Assembly: GCA_016763255.1 (NCBI GenBank) | Contig: JAESUA010000347.1 | Location: 1 to 5,175 of the forward strand | Source of the DNA: Magnetovibrio sp. | Lineage (GTDB): Bacteria > Pseudomonadota > Alphaproteobacteria > Rhodospirillales > Magnetovibrionaceae | DNA: 5,175 bases | Direction: 5' to 3' | Part shown: piece by piece, positions 1 to 5,175 of the stretch | How the letters are laid out: each line of letters starts with the position of its first letter | How positions within the stretch are numbered: position 1 is the first letter of the stretch | Translations under genes and position numbers: made by a program | The notes under the pieces: generated by a model | The model's database searches: none | What the model saw: only the letters and a program-made list of their open reading frames with translations | What the model was told of the DNA's origin: nothing

Positions 1-1351
1 CCTCAACCCCCAAGGTGTCGAATGCGCGCTGTCCAGCATCAAGCGCTTTGTCGGCCTGGCCAAAGCCATGGGGGTGGAGGAGTTGGAACTGGTTGCCACC
101 GCAGCGGTGCGCGAAGCCAAAGATGGGCCCGACTTTGTTGCCGAAGTGCATGATGAAATCGACCATCACATCCAAGTGCTTAGCGGCGAAGACGAAGCCA
201 AGTACGCCGCGCTGGGCCTGCTTATGGGGGTGCCGAAAGCCGATGGTGTGATCGGCGATTTGGGGGGGGGCTCGCTTGATATGGTGGGCCTGGAAAATGG
301 CACCTTTGGTGAATCTGCGACCTTTGCGCTGGGTCACTTGCGCCTGGCCGAGGCGTCACAAGGCAACCCCGAACGGGCCCGCGTCATTGTCGATGAAGTG
401 ATGTCGAAGCTGAAATGGCTTAAGGGCGTGGAGGGCCGCACGGTCTATGCTGCCGGTGGGTCATGGCGGGCCCTAGCGCGCATCTTGATCGATCAAACAT
501 CGCATCCGCTGCACGTGGTCGACAATTTCACCATCAACACCGCGACGGCGCTCAATATCTTGCACCTGATCAGTGGTGCGGGGCGGCATTCGTTGGACCT
601 CATTCCCGGGGTTCCCAAAAAACGCATCGACACCTTGCCGTTTGCGGCCGCCGCGCTCGAAGGCATGCTTAAGGCGGCCAAGCCATCGCGGTTGCAGTTC
701 ACCGGCTTTGGCATGCGCGAAGGGGTGTTGCTGTCGTGCCTGCCGGCTGAGATGCGCCACCAAGACCCGTTGCTCAGCGCGTGCAAAACCATGTCCGAAC
801 GCACCGGTCGTTTTTCGGTTAAGGGCCGTGAAATGCTGCACTGGATGGGGCCCATCTTTCCTGATGAAACACCAGCCGAGCAACGCCTGCGCTACGCCGC
901 GTGTTTGATGAGCGACATCGGTTGGAACGAACACCCGGATTATCGCGCCGAACATTCGTTCATCCGCGTGTTGCGCATACCCTACGCCGGGCTCACCCAT
1001 GCCGATCGGGCGTTGTTGGCGGCGACCGTTTACGTGCGCCAAAACGGTGACCTTGGTGATCCACTGATCCGCCCGATTTTGGGGCTGTTGGATGTTGGCC
1101 AATTGTCGTGGATCAAGGTCACCGGCTTGGCCATGCGCCTCGGCCGCACCATCTCGGGCAGTGCCCCGGGCGTGCTGCCCAAAACCGCGCTCGAGGTCGG
1201 CAAGGAAAAGCTCTGGCTGCGTGTCTCGCAAAAAGACCGCGACGCGCTGGTCAGCGAAGCTGTGGAACGACGGCTAAAAACCCTGGGGCGGGCCTTGGGC
1301 TTAAGGGTAAAGTGGGATAACCGGTGCGAACGAAGAACTTATAAAAGTTAA
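1..1351 (+). CDS. ppx: Ppx/GppA family phosphatase (exopolyphosphatase-like), 5'-truncated by the window edge
   Basis: The frame is open from base 2, so the first ATG at 68 is internal and about 50-60 N-terminal residues are missing; 449 residues are visible. Family members hydrolyse phosphoanhydrides: polyphosphate to phosphate, or pppGpp to ppGpp, in the cytoplasm. In visible numbering, VATAAVREAKDG (31-42), LSGEDEA (60-66) and GDLGGGSLDMV (85-95) match the conserved blocks of the actin-like ASKHA fold; the last is the phosphate-binding DxGGGS loop. LRLAEA and AAGGSWRALARI follow. The C-terminal half contains the HD-like helical domain of longer Ppx proteins, including AACLMSDIGWNEHPDYRAEH, typical of alphaproteobacterial homologues. 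Which substrate is used, polyphosphate or pppGpp, cannot be told from sequence. The last roughly 14 residues, after GRALGLR, are unusual: basic, and encoded by A+T-richer DNA. The family call is firm; the symbol is the usual one for this branch. Confidence 0.93.
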   Translation, partial: LNPQGVECALSSIKRFVGLAKAMGVEELELVATAAVREAKDGPDFVAEVHDEIDHHIQVLSGEDEAKYAALGLLMGVPKADGVIGDLGGGSLDMVGLENGTFGESATFALGHLRLAEASQGNPERARVIVDEVMSKLKWLKGVEGRTVYAAGGSWRALARILIDQTSHPLHVVDNFTINTATALNILHLISGAGRHSLDLIPGVPKKRIDTLPFAAAALEGMLKAAKPSRLQFTGFGMREGVLLSCLPAEMRHQDPLLSACKTMSERTGRFSVKGREMLHWMGPIFPDETPAEQRLRYAACLMSDIGWNEHPDYRAEHSFIRVLRIPYAGLTHADRALLAATVYVRQNGDLGDPLIRPILGLLDVGQLSWIKVTGLAMRLGRTISGSAPGVLPKTALEVGKEKLWLRVSQKDRDALVSEAVERRLKTLGRALGLRVKWDNRCERRTYKS

Positions 1352-1368
1352 TCAGGAACTCTCAATTT

Positions 1369-2199
1369 ATGACTCAGCGTTCAAAATTTGAAAAATTCAA
1401 AGCCCTGCATGATCGCACAGGAACTTTTGTGATTCCCAATCCTTGGAATGCTGGTTCGGCGCGCATATTGACCGCACTGGGGTTTGAGGCATTGGCAACG
1501 ACCAGTGCAGGGTATGCTTTATCCGTTGGCCGGGTTGATTCGACAGGGGCTATAACCCGCGATGAAATTCTCACAAATGCCCGTGAGATTGTCGAAGCGA
1601 CTGAATTGCCCGTTTCAGCGGATTTAGAGGGTGGTTTTGGCGACACGCCGGATGCCTGTGCAAAGACCATTAAAATGGCGCTTGATATCGGATTGGTCGG
1701 TGGGTCGATCGAAGATGCAACGGGCAATCCAGACCAGCCAATATATGATATTGGCTTGGCTGTTGAACGCATCACAGCGGCTTGTGAAGTGGCGCGTGAA
1801 CGCCCTTTCTTGATGACGGCACGGGCCGAAAATCACCTTTATGGAATTGATGATCTGGACGATACCATCAAACGATTGAAGGCTTTCGAAGATGCCGGTG
1901 CAGATGTTCTTTATGCACCTGGGTTGCCAAATCTAGACGCCATTCGAGCGGTTTGTGAAGCCCTTGATAAGCCGGTGAACGTTGTGATGGGCCTCAGTGG
2001 GCCGCGTTATAGCGTCGAGGAATTACAAAATGCAGGGGTGAAACGGGTCAGTGTCGGTGGCGCACTGGCGAGATCTGCGCTTGGTGCGTTCGTACGTGCA
2101 GCCGAAGAAATTCAAGAGAATGGAACCTTCAATTTTGCCGAAGAGGCCATCTCCGGTGACAGAGCCAGTGGATATATGGTCGGCGGAAGCGATAGTTAA
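1369..2199 (+). CDS. Isocitrate lyase/phosphoenolpyruvate mutase superfamily protein, substrate unknown
   Basis: This 276-residue protein is a single PEP mutase/isocitrate lyase type TIM barrel, a usual length for the short branch. Visible landmarks are the N-terminal VIPNPWNAGSARI (21-33), TSAGYA (45-50), GRVDSTG (54-60), ADLEGGFGD (84-92), GSIEDATG (112-119), ARAEN (151-155) and SVGGALARSAL (228-238). D57, D85, E87 and E115 fit the Mg2+-binding acids of the superfamily. The mobile-loop cysteine motif (KKCGH or KRCGH) of isocitrate and methylisocitrate lyases is absent after E115-D116, so a true glyoxylate-cycle or methylcitrate lyase is unlikely. A C-C or C-P bond reaction on an alpha-keto acid, such as oxaloacetate decarboxylation, is possible but unproven. 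The start is supported by AGGA at 1354-1357, 11 bases upstream. The 17-base gap to ppx permits co-transcription, although this gene is clearly lower in G+C. Confidence 0.9.
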   Translation: MTQRSKFEKFKALHDRTGTFVIPNPWNAGSARILTALGFEALATTSAGYALSVGRVDSTGAITRDEILTNAREIVEATELPVSADLEGGFGDTPDACAKTIKMALDIGLVGGSIEDATGNPDQPIYDIGLAVERITAACEVARERPFLMTARAENHLYGIDDLDDTIKRLKAFEDAGADVLYAPGLPNLDAIRAVCEALDKPVNVVMGLSGPRYSVEELQNAGVKRVSVGGALARSALGAFVRAAEEIQENGTFNFAEEAISGDRASGYMVGGSDS

Positions 2200-2253
2200 G
2201 GCCAATCTGCATTTCTCGTGTCATGGCCATTCATGCGGTGATTTGGAGCGCAG

Positions 2254-2278
2254 TTTTACCGTAAAATCAGGTTTTTTT
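2254..2278 (+). terminator. Weak intrinsic-terminator-like element after the PEP-mutase-like gene
   Basis: TTTTAC and GTAAAA (2254-2259 and 2261-2266) form an inverted repeat around one C, leaving a realistic five-pair A:U stem with a CCG loop. A run of seven T (2272-2278) follows five bases later. The stem has no G:C clamp and is not adjacent to the T run, so termination would be inefficient. Position is right, 55 bases after the stop codon, but the call is tentative. Confidence 0.25.
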
Positions 2279-2305
2279 GCTCCCCTAAAATTTGTGGATG
2301 GAGTT

Positions 2306-2333
2306 TTTTGCCGGGGCGATTTTGCCCTGGGCA
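2306..2333. repeat. Compact G+C-rich inverted and direct repeat; possible activator-binding site
   Basis: TGCCGGGGC (2309-2317) pairs with GCCCTGGGCA (2324-2333) around a GATTTT loop: nine pairs including one G:T, with one bulged G. The same stretch is also an imperfect direct repeat, TTTTGCCGGGGC (2306-2317) and TTTTGCCCTGGGC (2320-2332), 14 bases apart. GCCCTGGGC is itself a perfect palindrome around T. No T run follows on the plus strand (only GTTTATGG), so it is a poor terminator. Its centre lies about 92 bases upstream of the start site predicted from the sigma-54 element, within the usual range for enhancer-binding proteins. Function is inferred from position and symmetry only. Confidence 0.4.
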
Positions 2334-2376
2334 GTTTATGGCACTAAAAATTATATCTAAGTAGCTGAACTTACGC

Positions 2377-2382
2377 TATAAT
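2377..2382 (+). promoter_or_regulatory. Perfect TATAAT -10-like hexamer without a clear -35
   Basis: TATAAT matches the housekeeping -10 consensus exactly and lies 80 bases before the preferred start of the downstream gene. At 16-18 bases upstream there is only ATCTAA-like sequence, with no TTGAC core, and no TG extension precedes the box. The region is A+T-rich, so a chance match is quite possible. It is an alternative to the sigma-54 element just downstream. Confidence 0.25.
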
Positions 2383-2386
2383 TTTA

Positions 2387-2402
2387 TGGCCTGATTATTG
2401 CT
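2387..2402 (+). promoter_or_regulatory. Putative sigma-54 (RpoN) -24/-12 promoter for the duplicated-domain gene
   Basis: The sequence TGGCCTG-ATTA-TTGCT matches the sigma-54 consensus TGGCACG-N4-TTGCW at 10 of 12 defined positions. The invariant GG (2388-2389) and GC (2400-2401) are separated by exactly ten bases. Transcription would begin near 2413, giving a leader of about 49 bases before the ATG at 2462. That start site would exclude the longer reading frame beginning at 2411, which agrees with the ribosome binding site evidence. Sigma-54 promoters need an AAA+ enhancer-binding protein; the repeat at 2306-2333 is a candidate site for one. Confidence 0.55.
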
Positions 2403-2450
2403 TCGATCAGATGAACTGCATTTGTAAAATGATGCTATTGTCCTATGAAT

Positions 2451-2454
2451 GGAG
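2451..2454 (+). promoter_or_regulatory. Ribosome binding site fixing the start at 2462
   Basis: GGAG lies seven bases before the ATG at 2462, close to ideal spacing. The alternative in-frame ATG at 2411 has no purine-rich sequence suitably placed upstream and would add 17 residues containing two cysteines, in a protein otherwise free of cysteine. Confidence 0.7.
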
Positions 2455-2461
2455 CCTTGGT

Positions 2462-3550
2462 ATGACCGGTATTGTCACCAATATTTATACATCTCAGTAT
2501 ACCGACATCATCACAAGTTCGTCGCAGCAGTCAAACTCGGGTTCGTCATCGTCAAGCACGTCTTCGGTCGATGCCTTCGACAGCGCCACCACGGTAGTGC
2601 TTTCACAAGAGGCTCAAGATGCGCTCAACGACAGATCCTTTGAGGTTGTCGCCGACGATGCCCACGCCAAAATGAACAAGATTTTGTCGGACTCAAATCG
2701 GGCCTCACCGCTTGAAAACGGTATGCTTGTTGCCGATCTTTCGGTACTTGATGATCGTGAGATTTTCGCCATTTCCTCAAACGCTGGTTATGATTTTTCG
2801 ACAGATGAGGTCAAGTCCGCAGGACTGGAACAGCAGCGTCGTTTTGATGCTGCGCTGGCCGGTCCAACAGCCGTTGCCCGCGTCACGGGTGAGGTAACGC
2901 AACTCTACACCGCGGCGATGCAATACCTTGATACCATGAGTGAGGAACAACAGGCCTCGGGCGAGTGGCAAAGCCAGAAGACTGCGGTGCAAAAAGCTTT
3001 GGCGCAGCTTGAGGTTGATTCAAATACCGTTCCTACAGATATCCCAGACGATCCTGTGGCCAATTATCTTGAGCGCATTGCCAACGGGGATGCTGCAAAC
3101 GAGCGGGCTTTTGGTGATGTGACAAATGATGCGCGCGCCGCTCTCGACCAACAATATGCCGAAGCTGAGGCTGATGGCCAAAAGTTGAGCGATGCCATCG
3201 ATTTTTCGGATTTTAGTGGGCGCTCACTTGCTGCGGTTGCACTCAATAACAATGATCAGTTCAGTGATGCCGAAGTGGGGTCGGCCAAGTCGGAAATACG
3301 CCAACGTAGCGCAAATGCGATCCGGGCTGCCTTTGGCCAGTCTCAAGGATCGGGTGGAGCAAGTGCTTTTGCCCAAAATATAATTTCGCAATATGGATCC
3401 ATGTCGAACGAAGAACGTGAAGCCGCAGGGTGGACGGAAGAGTTTTATAATAAAATCGTAAGTCACTACGAAACGTCTTCAATGTTGTCGGAAATGATGT
3501 CTAATTCTTCTTCATCAAGTGGTTATTTGAGCTTGTTGAATTATTTGTAA
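2462..3550 (+). CDS. Unnamed protein with a serine-rich N-terminus and a duplicated domain
   Basis: I do not recognise a named family. The 362-residue product from the preferred start is acidic and cysteine-free, with no signal peptide or membrane segment. Residues 19-35 are almost all Ser, Gln, Asn, Gly and Thr, suggesting a flexible linker. A VVLSQEAQ segment (45-52) resembles short V-x-LS-x-x-A stretches seen in FlgM and some other flagellar proteins, but is too short to assign function. Residues 60-180 and 217-336 are two diverged copies of one mainly helical domain. Their cores (92-132 and 247-287) align without gaps, 14 of 41 positions identical by hand count, sharing a D-x-S...R...A...N...FS..EV.SA pattern. 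A later M-S...W element recurs with the same ten-residue spacing. A second serine run (about 349-353) precedes the hydrophobic end SGYLSLLNYL. It appears monocistronic, behind a possible sigma-54 promoter and facing selO. The coding assignment is firm; function is unknown. Confidence 0.85.
   Translation: MTGIVTNIYTSQYTDIITSSSQQSNSGSSSSSTSSVDAFDSATTVVLSQEAQDALNDRSFEVVADDAHAKMNKILSDSNRASPLENGMLVADLSVLDDREIFAISSNAGYDFSTDEVKSAGLEQQRRFDAALAGPTAVARVTGEVTQLYTAAMQYLDTMSEEQQASGEWQSQKTAVQKALAQLEVDSNTVPTDIPDDPVANYLERIANGDAANERAFGDVTNDARAALDQQYAEAEADGQKLSDAIDFSDFSGRSLAAVALNNNDQFSDAEVGSAKSEIRQRSANAIRAAFGQSQGSGGASAFAQNIISQYGSMSNEEREAAGWTEEFYNKIVSHYETSSMLSEMMSNSSSSSGYLSLLNYL
2639..3001 (+). repeat. First copy of the internal protein domain
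   Basis: This stretch encodes residues 60-180 of the unnamed protein. Its core contains DLSVLDDREIFAISSN followed by YDFSTDEVKSA, then a charged helix. Its later part has M159-S160 and W169. It aligns with the second copy at protein level; similarity at DNA level is not obvious, so the duplication is old. Confidence 0.6.
3110..3469 (+). repeat. Second copy of the internal protein domain
   Basis: This stretch encodes residues 217-336 of the unnamed protein. DFSDFSGRSLAAVALN and DQFSDAEVGSA correspond to the first copy, and M314-S315 with W324 repeats the later M-S...W element. A glycine/serine-rich insertion around residues 293-300 is specific to this copy. Confidence 0.6.
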
Positions 3551-3670
3551 CATATTGTCAGTGTTCAATTTTATTTCACAATACTGCATAATGTAGCAGT
3601 TGATGCGGGTGCATTCAAAATCAGATTGTCCGTTGACCTCACGTTTTTTGCCCAAACACTTTAAGCAAGA
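3551..3670. other. Convergent intergenic gap without a convincing terminator
   Basis: These 120 A+T-rich bases separate two genes that face each other. ACTGC (3583-3587) and GCAGT (3596-3600) form a five-pair stem with an eight-base loop, but no T run follows. A T6 run at 3644-3649 follows only a bulged four-pair stem (3631-3643). Either could contribute weakly to plus-strand termination. Nothing clear serves selO on the minus strand. Confidence 0.5.
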
Positions 3671-5083
3671 TTAAGCCGTCGCATAGGCGATTCTCATGTC
3701 ATCAATGGCGCTGAGTTTTGTTTTTAGGTCCGACCAGTCGTCGCGATCGGCGATGGCTGACCAGATGGTTTCGACCTCATCGATCAGCATGGTGCAGGGG
3801 GCTTGTCCTTGAAAATAAGCATGGTGTGGTGTGATGTGTGGGGCGGGTTCGCAGGTGGCGAGGTCGGCGACGATTTGCGCCAAGGGCGTATCACCATAGC
3901 TGATGTGGGCGATGTCGCGGCGCACCGCTTGGCGACCGCCATAGGTATCAAAGAAGAACGTCTCAAACCCGACATCTGCTTGGTGCAGGGCTGGGAACAG
4001 GTGCAGGCCGAGTTCTAGGCGTCTGGCATCTTGTGGGGCGATCCCTAAGCGGCGGCTGAGTGCGGCATTCAGCGCGCCATTAAACGCATCATCAAACCCA
4101 GACAGGGCCAGGGACAGATCTTTTTGTTCGGCCAGTTCGGCAAAACATTCGGCCAGACGGCTGACATTCCACAGCACCGCATGGGGCTGGCGACCAAAGG
4201 CATAAAGCCCGGCATCATCAAAATAGGCGGCGGTAAAGTGCGGGTCCATGTTGGGTAAAAACCGCCATGGTCCGTAATCGAAACTTTCCCCGGTGATGTT
4301 GATGTTGTCGGTATTGAGCACCCCGTGCACGAATCCGGCGGCGGTCCAATCGGCAGCGGTGCGCGCGGTGGCATCGACCACCCGGGTCACCAGCTGTACG
4401 GCCAACTCGGCAATCGGAGCGGTGGCGTCTAGGCCGGGCAAATAATGTTTGGCAGCGTGACGCGCCAAGGCCTCAACCGCATCAAGATCGTTTGAGTAGG
4501 CGTGGCGTTGGAAACTGCCGATGCGCAGATGACCGTGGGACAAGCGCACCATCACAGCACTACGGGTGGGCGAAGGTTCATCACCGCGGCTCAAACGCTC
4601 ACCGGTTTCGATGATTGAAAAGGTTTTCGAAGTGTCCACACCCAAGGCTTCGAGCATCGAGGTGGCGAGAATTTCACGCACCCCGCCTTTTAAGGTCAAG
4701 CGCCCATCGCCGCCGCGCGACCATGGCGTGCGCCCGCTGCCCTTGGTGCCAAAATCAAGCAGTCGGCCATCGCTTGGGTCGTGCATTTGGCCAAACAAAA
4801 AACCCCGGCCATCGCCCAAGTCTGGATTGTAATTGCGAAATTGATGGCCGTGATAGGCCAGGGCAATGGGCTCGGGCAGGCTTGCGTCCAAGGCTTCAAA
4901 TTTGCCAAAATGGCGCACCCAGGCGGCCTCGTCCAGATCACCCAGGCCGACCTGTTCGGCCCAGCGCAAGTTTTGATAACGCACCGTGTGTTGGGGGAAA
5001 TTGGCGGCAAGAACAGGTTGAAAAAAGCGCGGCCCTAAATCGAGATGTGCTGTTGAACCTTGGAAACATGATGGCGCGCGCAT
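3671..5083 (-). CDS. selO: SelO/YdiU-family protein adenylyltransferase
   Basis: SelO is a pseudokinase-fold enzyme that transfers AMP from ATP to Ser, Thr or Tyr of target proteins and has been linked to redox and stress responses. This copy has 470 residues, near the usual bacterial length. Landmarks in order are HGHQFRNYNPDLGDGRG (78-94), TKGSGRTPWSRGGDGR (113-128), GVREILATSMLEALGV (134-149), DEPSPTRSAVMVRLSHGHLR (168-187), GVLNTDNINITGESFDYGP (254-272) and YAFGRQPHAVLWN (294-306). K114 fits the nucleotide-binding lysine; D259, N260 and D269 fit the proposed base and metal ligands, so the core looks active. It differs from the common signature by H78 and R83 where AGHQFG is typical, and it ends in ATA with no terminal cysteine motif. 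The start is supported by AAGGG five bases upstream. It is transcribed towards the unnamed gene and has no visible operon partner. Confidence 0.95.
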   Translation of the reverse strand: MRAPSCFQGSTAHLDLGPRFFQPVLAANFPQHTVRYQNLRWAEQVGLGDLDEAAWVRHFGKFEALDASLPEPIALAYHGHQFRNYNPDLGDGRGFLFGQMHDPSDGRLLDFGTKGSGRTPWSRGGDGRLTLKGGVREILATSMLEALGVDTSKTFSIIETGERLSRGDEPSPTRSAVMVRLSHGHLRIGSFQRHAYSNDLDAVEALARHAAKHYLPGLDATAPIAELAVQLVTRVVDATARTAADWTAAGFVHGVLNTDNINITGESFDYGPWRFLPNMDPHFTAAYFDDAGLYAFGRQPHAVLWNVSRLAECFAELAEQKDLSLALSGFDDAFNGALNAALSRRLGIAPQDARRLELGLHLFPALHQADVGFETFFFDTYGGRQAVRRDIAHISYGDTPLAQIVADLATCEPAPHITPHHAYFQGQAPCTMLIDEVETIWSAIADRDDWSDLKTKLSAIDDMRIAYATA

Positions 5084-5088
5084 GGGTA

Positions 5089-5093
5089 CCCTT
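5089..5093 (-). promoter_or_regulatory. Ribosome binding site of selO
   Basis: On the minus strand AAGGG stands five bases before the ATG at 5083-5081. There is no other methionine codon close by in frame, so this site supports the chosen start. Confidence 0.6.
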
Positions 5094-5114
5094 GTATGTG
5101 ATCAGATGTGTTGC

Positions 5115-5142
5115 GCGCTACATGTATGGTGCCTGCCGTCAA
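5115..5142 (-). promoter_or_regulatory. Weak promoter candidate upstream of selO
   Basis: On the minus strand TTGACG (5142-5137) is a good alphaproteobacterial -35. The hexamer 16 bases further on is TAGCGC (5120-5115), a poor -10. The placement, about 32 bases before the start codon, is sensible. Only the -35 half is persuasive. Confidence 0.3.
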
Positions 5143-5175
5143 CACTCAACCATGCTTTATTTAGGGCTTTCGCCA

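Noticed and set aside
473..1231. Long minus-strand open frame of 252 codons inside ppx
   Set aside because: It lies antisense to a well-conserved Ppx/GppA gene, its product shows no recognisable motif, and long antisense frames are common in G+C-rich codon-biased DNA.
1340..1345. TATAAA as a separate -10 for the PEP-mutase-like gene
   Set aside because: No -35-like sequence at 16-18 bases upstream, and it is too near the start codon; the match is likely chance at an A+T-rich gene end.
2339..2355. TGGCAC at 2339-2344 as another sigma-54 -24 box
   Set aside because: The -12 half is missing: no GC stands ten bases after GG. The element at 2387-2402 has both halves.
2411..2461. Longer start for the duplicated-domain protein (ATG at 2411)
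   Set aside because: It lacks a ribosome binding site, adds the only cysteines, and would lie at or upstream of the transcript start predicted from the sigma-54 element; GGAG before 2462 is better.
3631..3649. Intrinsic terminator of the unnamed gene at the T6 run
   Set aside because: The stem before the T run has only four pairs and a bulge (CGT-G with CACG), too weak to call.
4566..5038. Plus-strand open frames antisense to selO (4566-4832 and 4781-5038)
   Set aside because: Both are shadows of the conserved SelO frame, without ribosome binding sites or recognisable protein motifs.
5084..5091. Palindrome GGGTACCC next to the selO start as an operator
   Set aside because: It is only eight bases long, is partly the ribosome binding site itself, and has no second copy; chance is the simplest explanation.

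Overview
The window looks like chromosomal DNA of an alphaproteobacterium, possibly of the Rhodospirillales type. This rests on the flavour of the Ppx/GppA and SelO proteins and on G+C-rich coding in the two outer genes; it is inference, and no rRNA or other taxonomic marker is present. No tRNA, rRNA, CRISPR array, transposase or phage gene was seen.

Layout. Positions 1-1351 (+) hold the 3' part of a Ppx/GppA-family exopolyphosphatase/phosphatase gene whose start lies outside the window. Seventeen bases later, 1369-2199 (+) encodes a 276-residue protein of the isocitrate lyase/PEP mutase superfamily that keeps the metal-binding acids but lacks the lyase cysteine loop. A 262-base non-coding stretch (2200-2461) follows. 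It contains a weak terminator-like element, a compact G+C-rich inverted/direct repeat (2306-2333), a TATAAT box, and a -24/-12 element (2387-2402) with the exact GG-N10-GC spacing of a sigma-54 promoter. Next, 2462-3550 (+) encodes a 362-residue cysteine-free protein that I cannot name. It has a serine-rich N-terminal segment and two copies of a domain of about 120 residues. After a 120-base convergent intergenic gap, 3671-5083 (-) is a complete gene for a SelO/YdiU-type protein adenylyltransferase. The last 92 bases are its upstream region, with a good ribosome binding site and a weak promoter candidate.

How the parts relate. The ppx and PEP-mutase-like genes could be co-transcribed from their spacing, but their base composition differs: the two middle genes and their spacers are visibly richer in A+T than ppx and selO. 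The middle block (about 1310-3670) may therefore be a later insertion between two core genes. The most interesting element is the unnamed duplicated-domain protein together with the predicted sigma-54 promoter and possible upstream activator site. If correct, this is a gene switched on by an enhancer-binding protein, as in motility, nitrogen or envelope-stress regulons. Nothing in the window amounts to a proven new multi-gene system.
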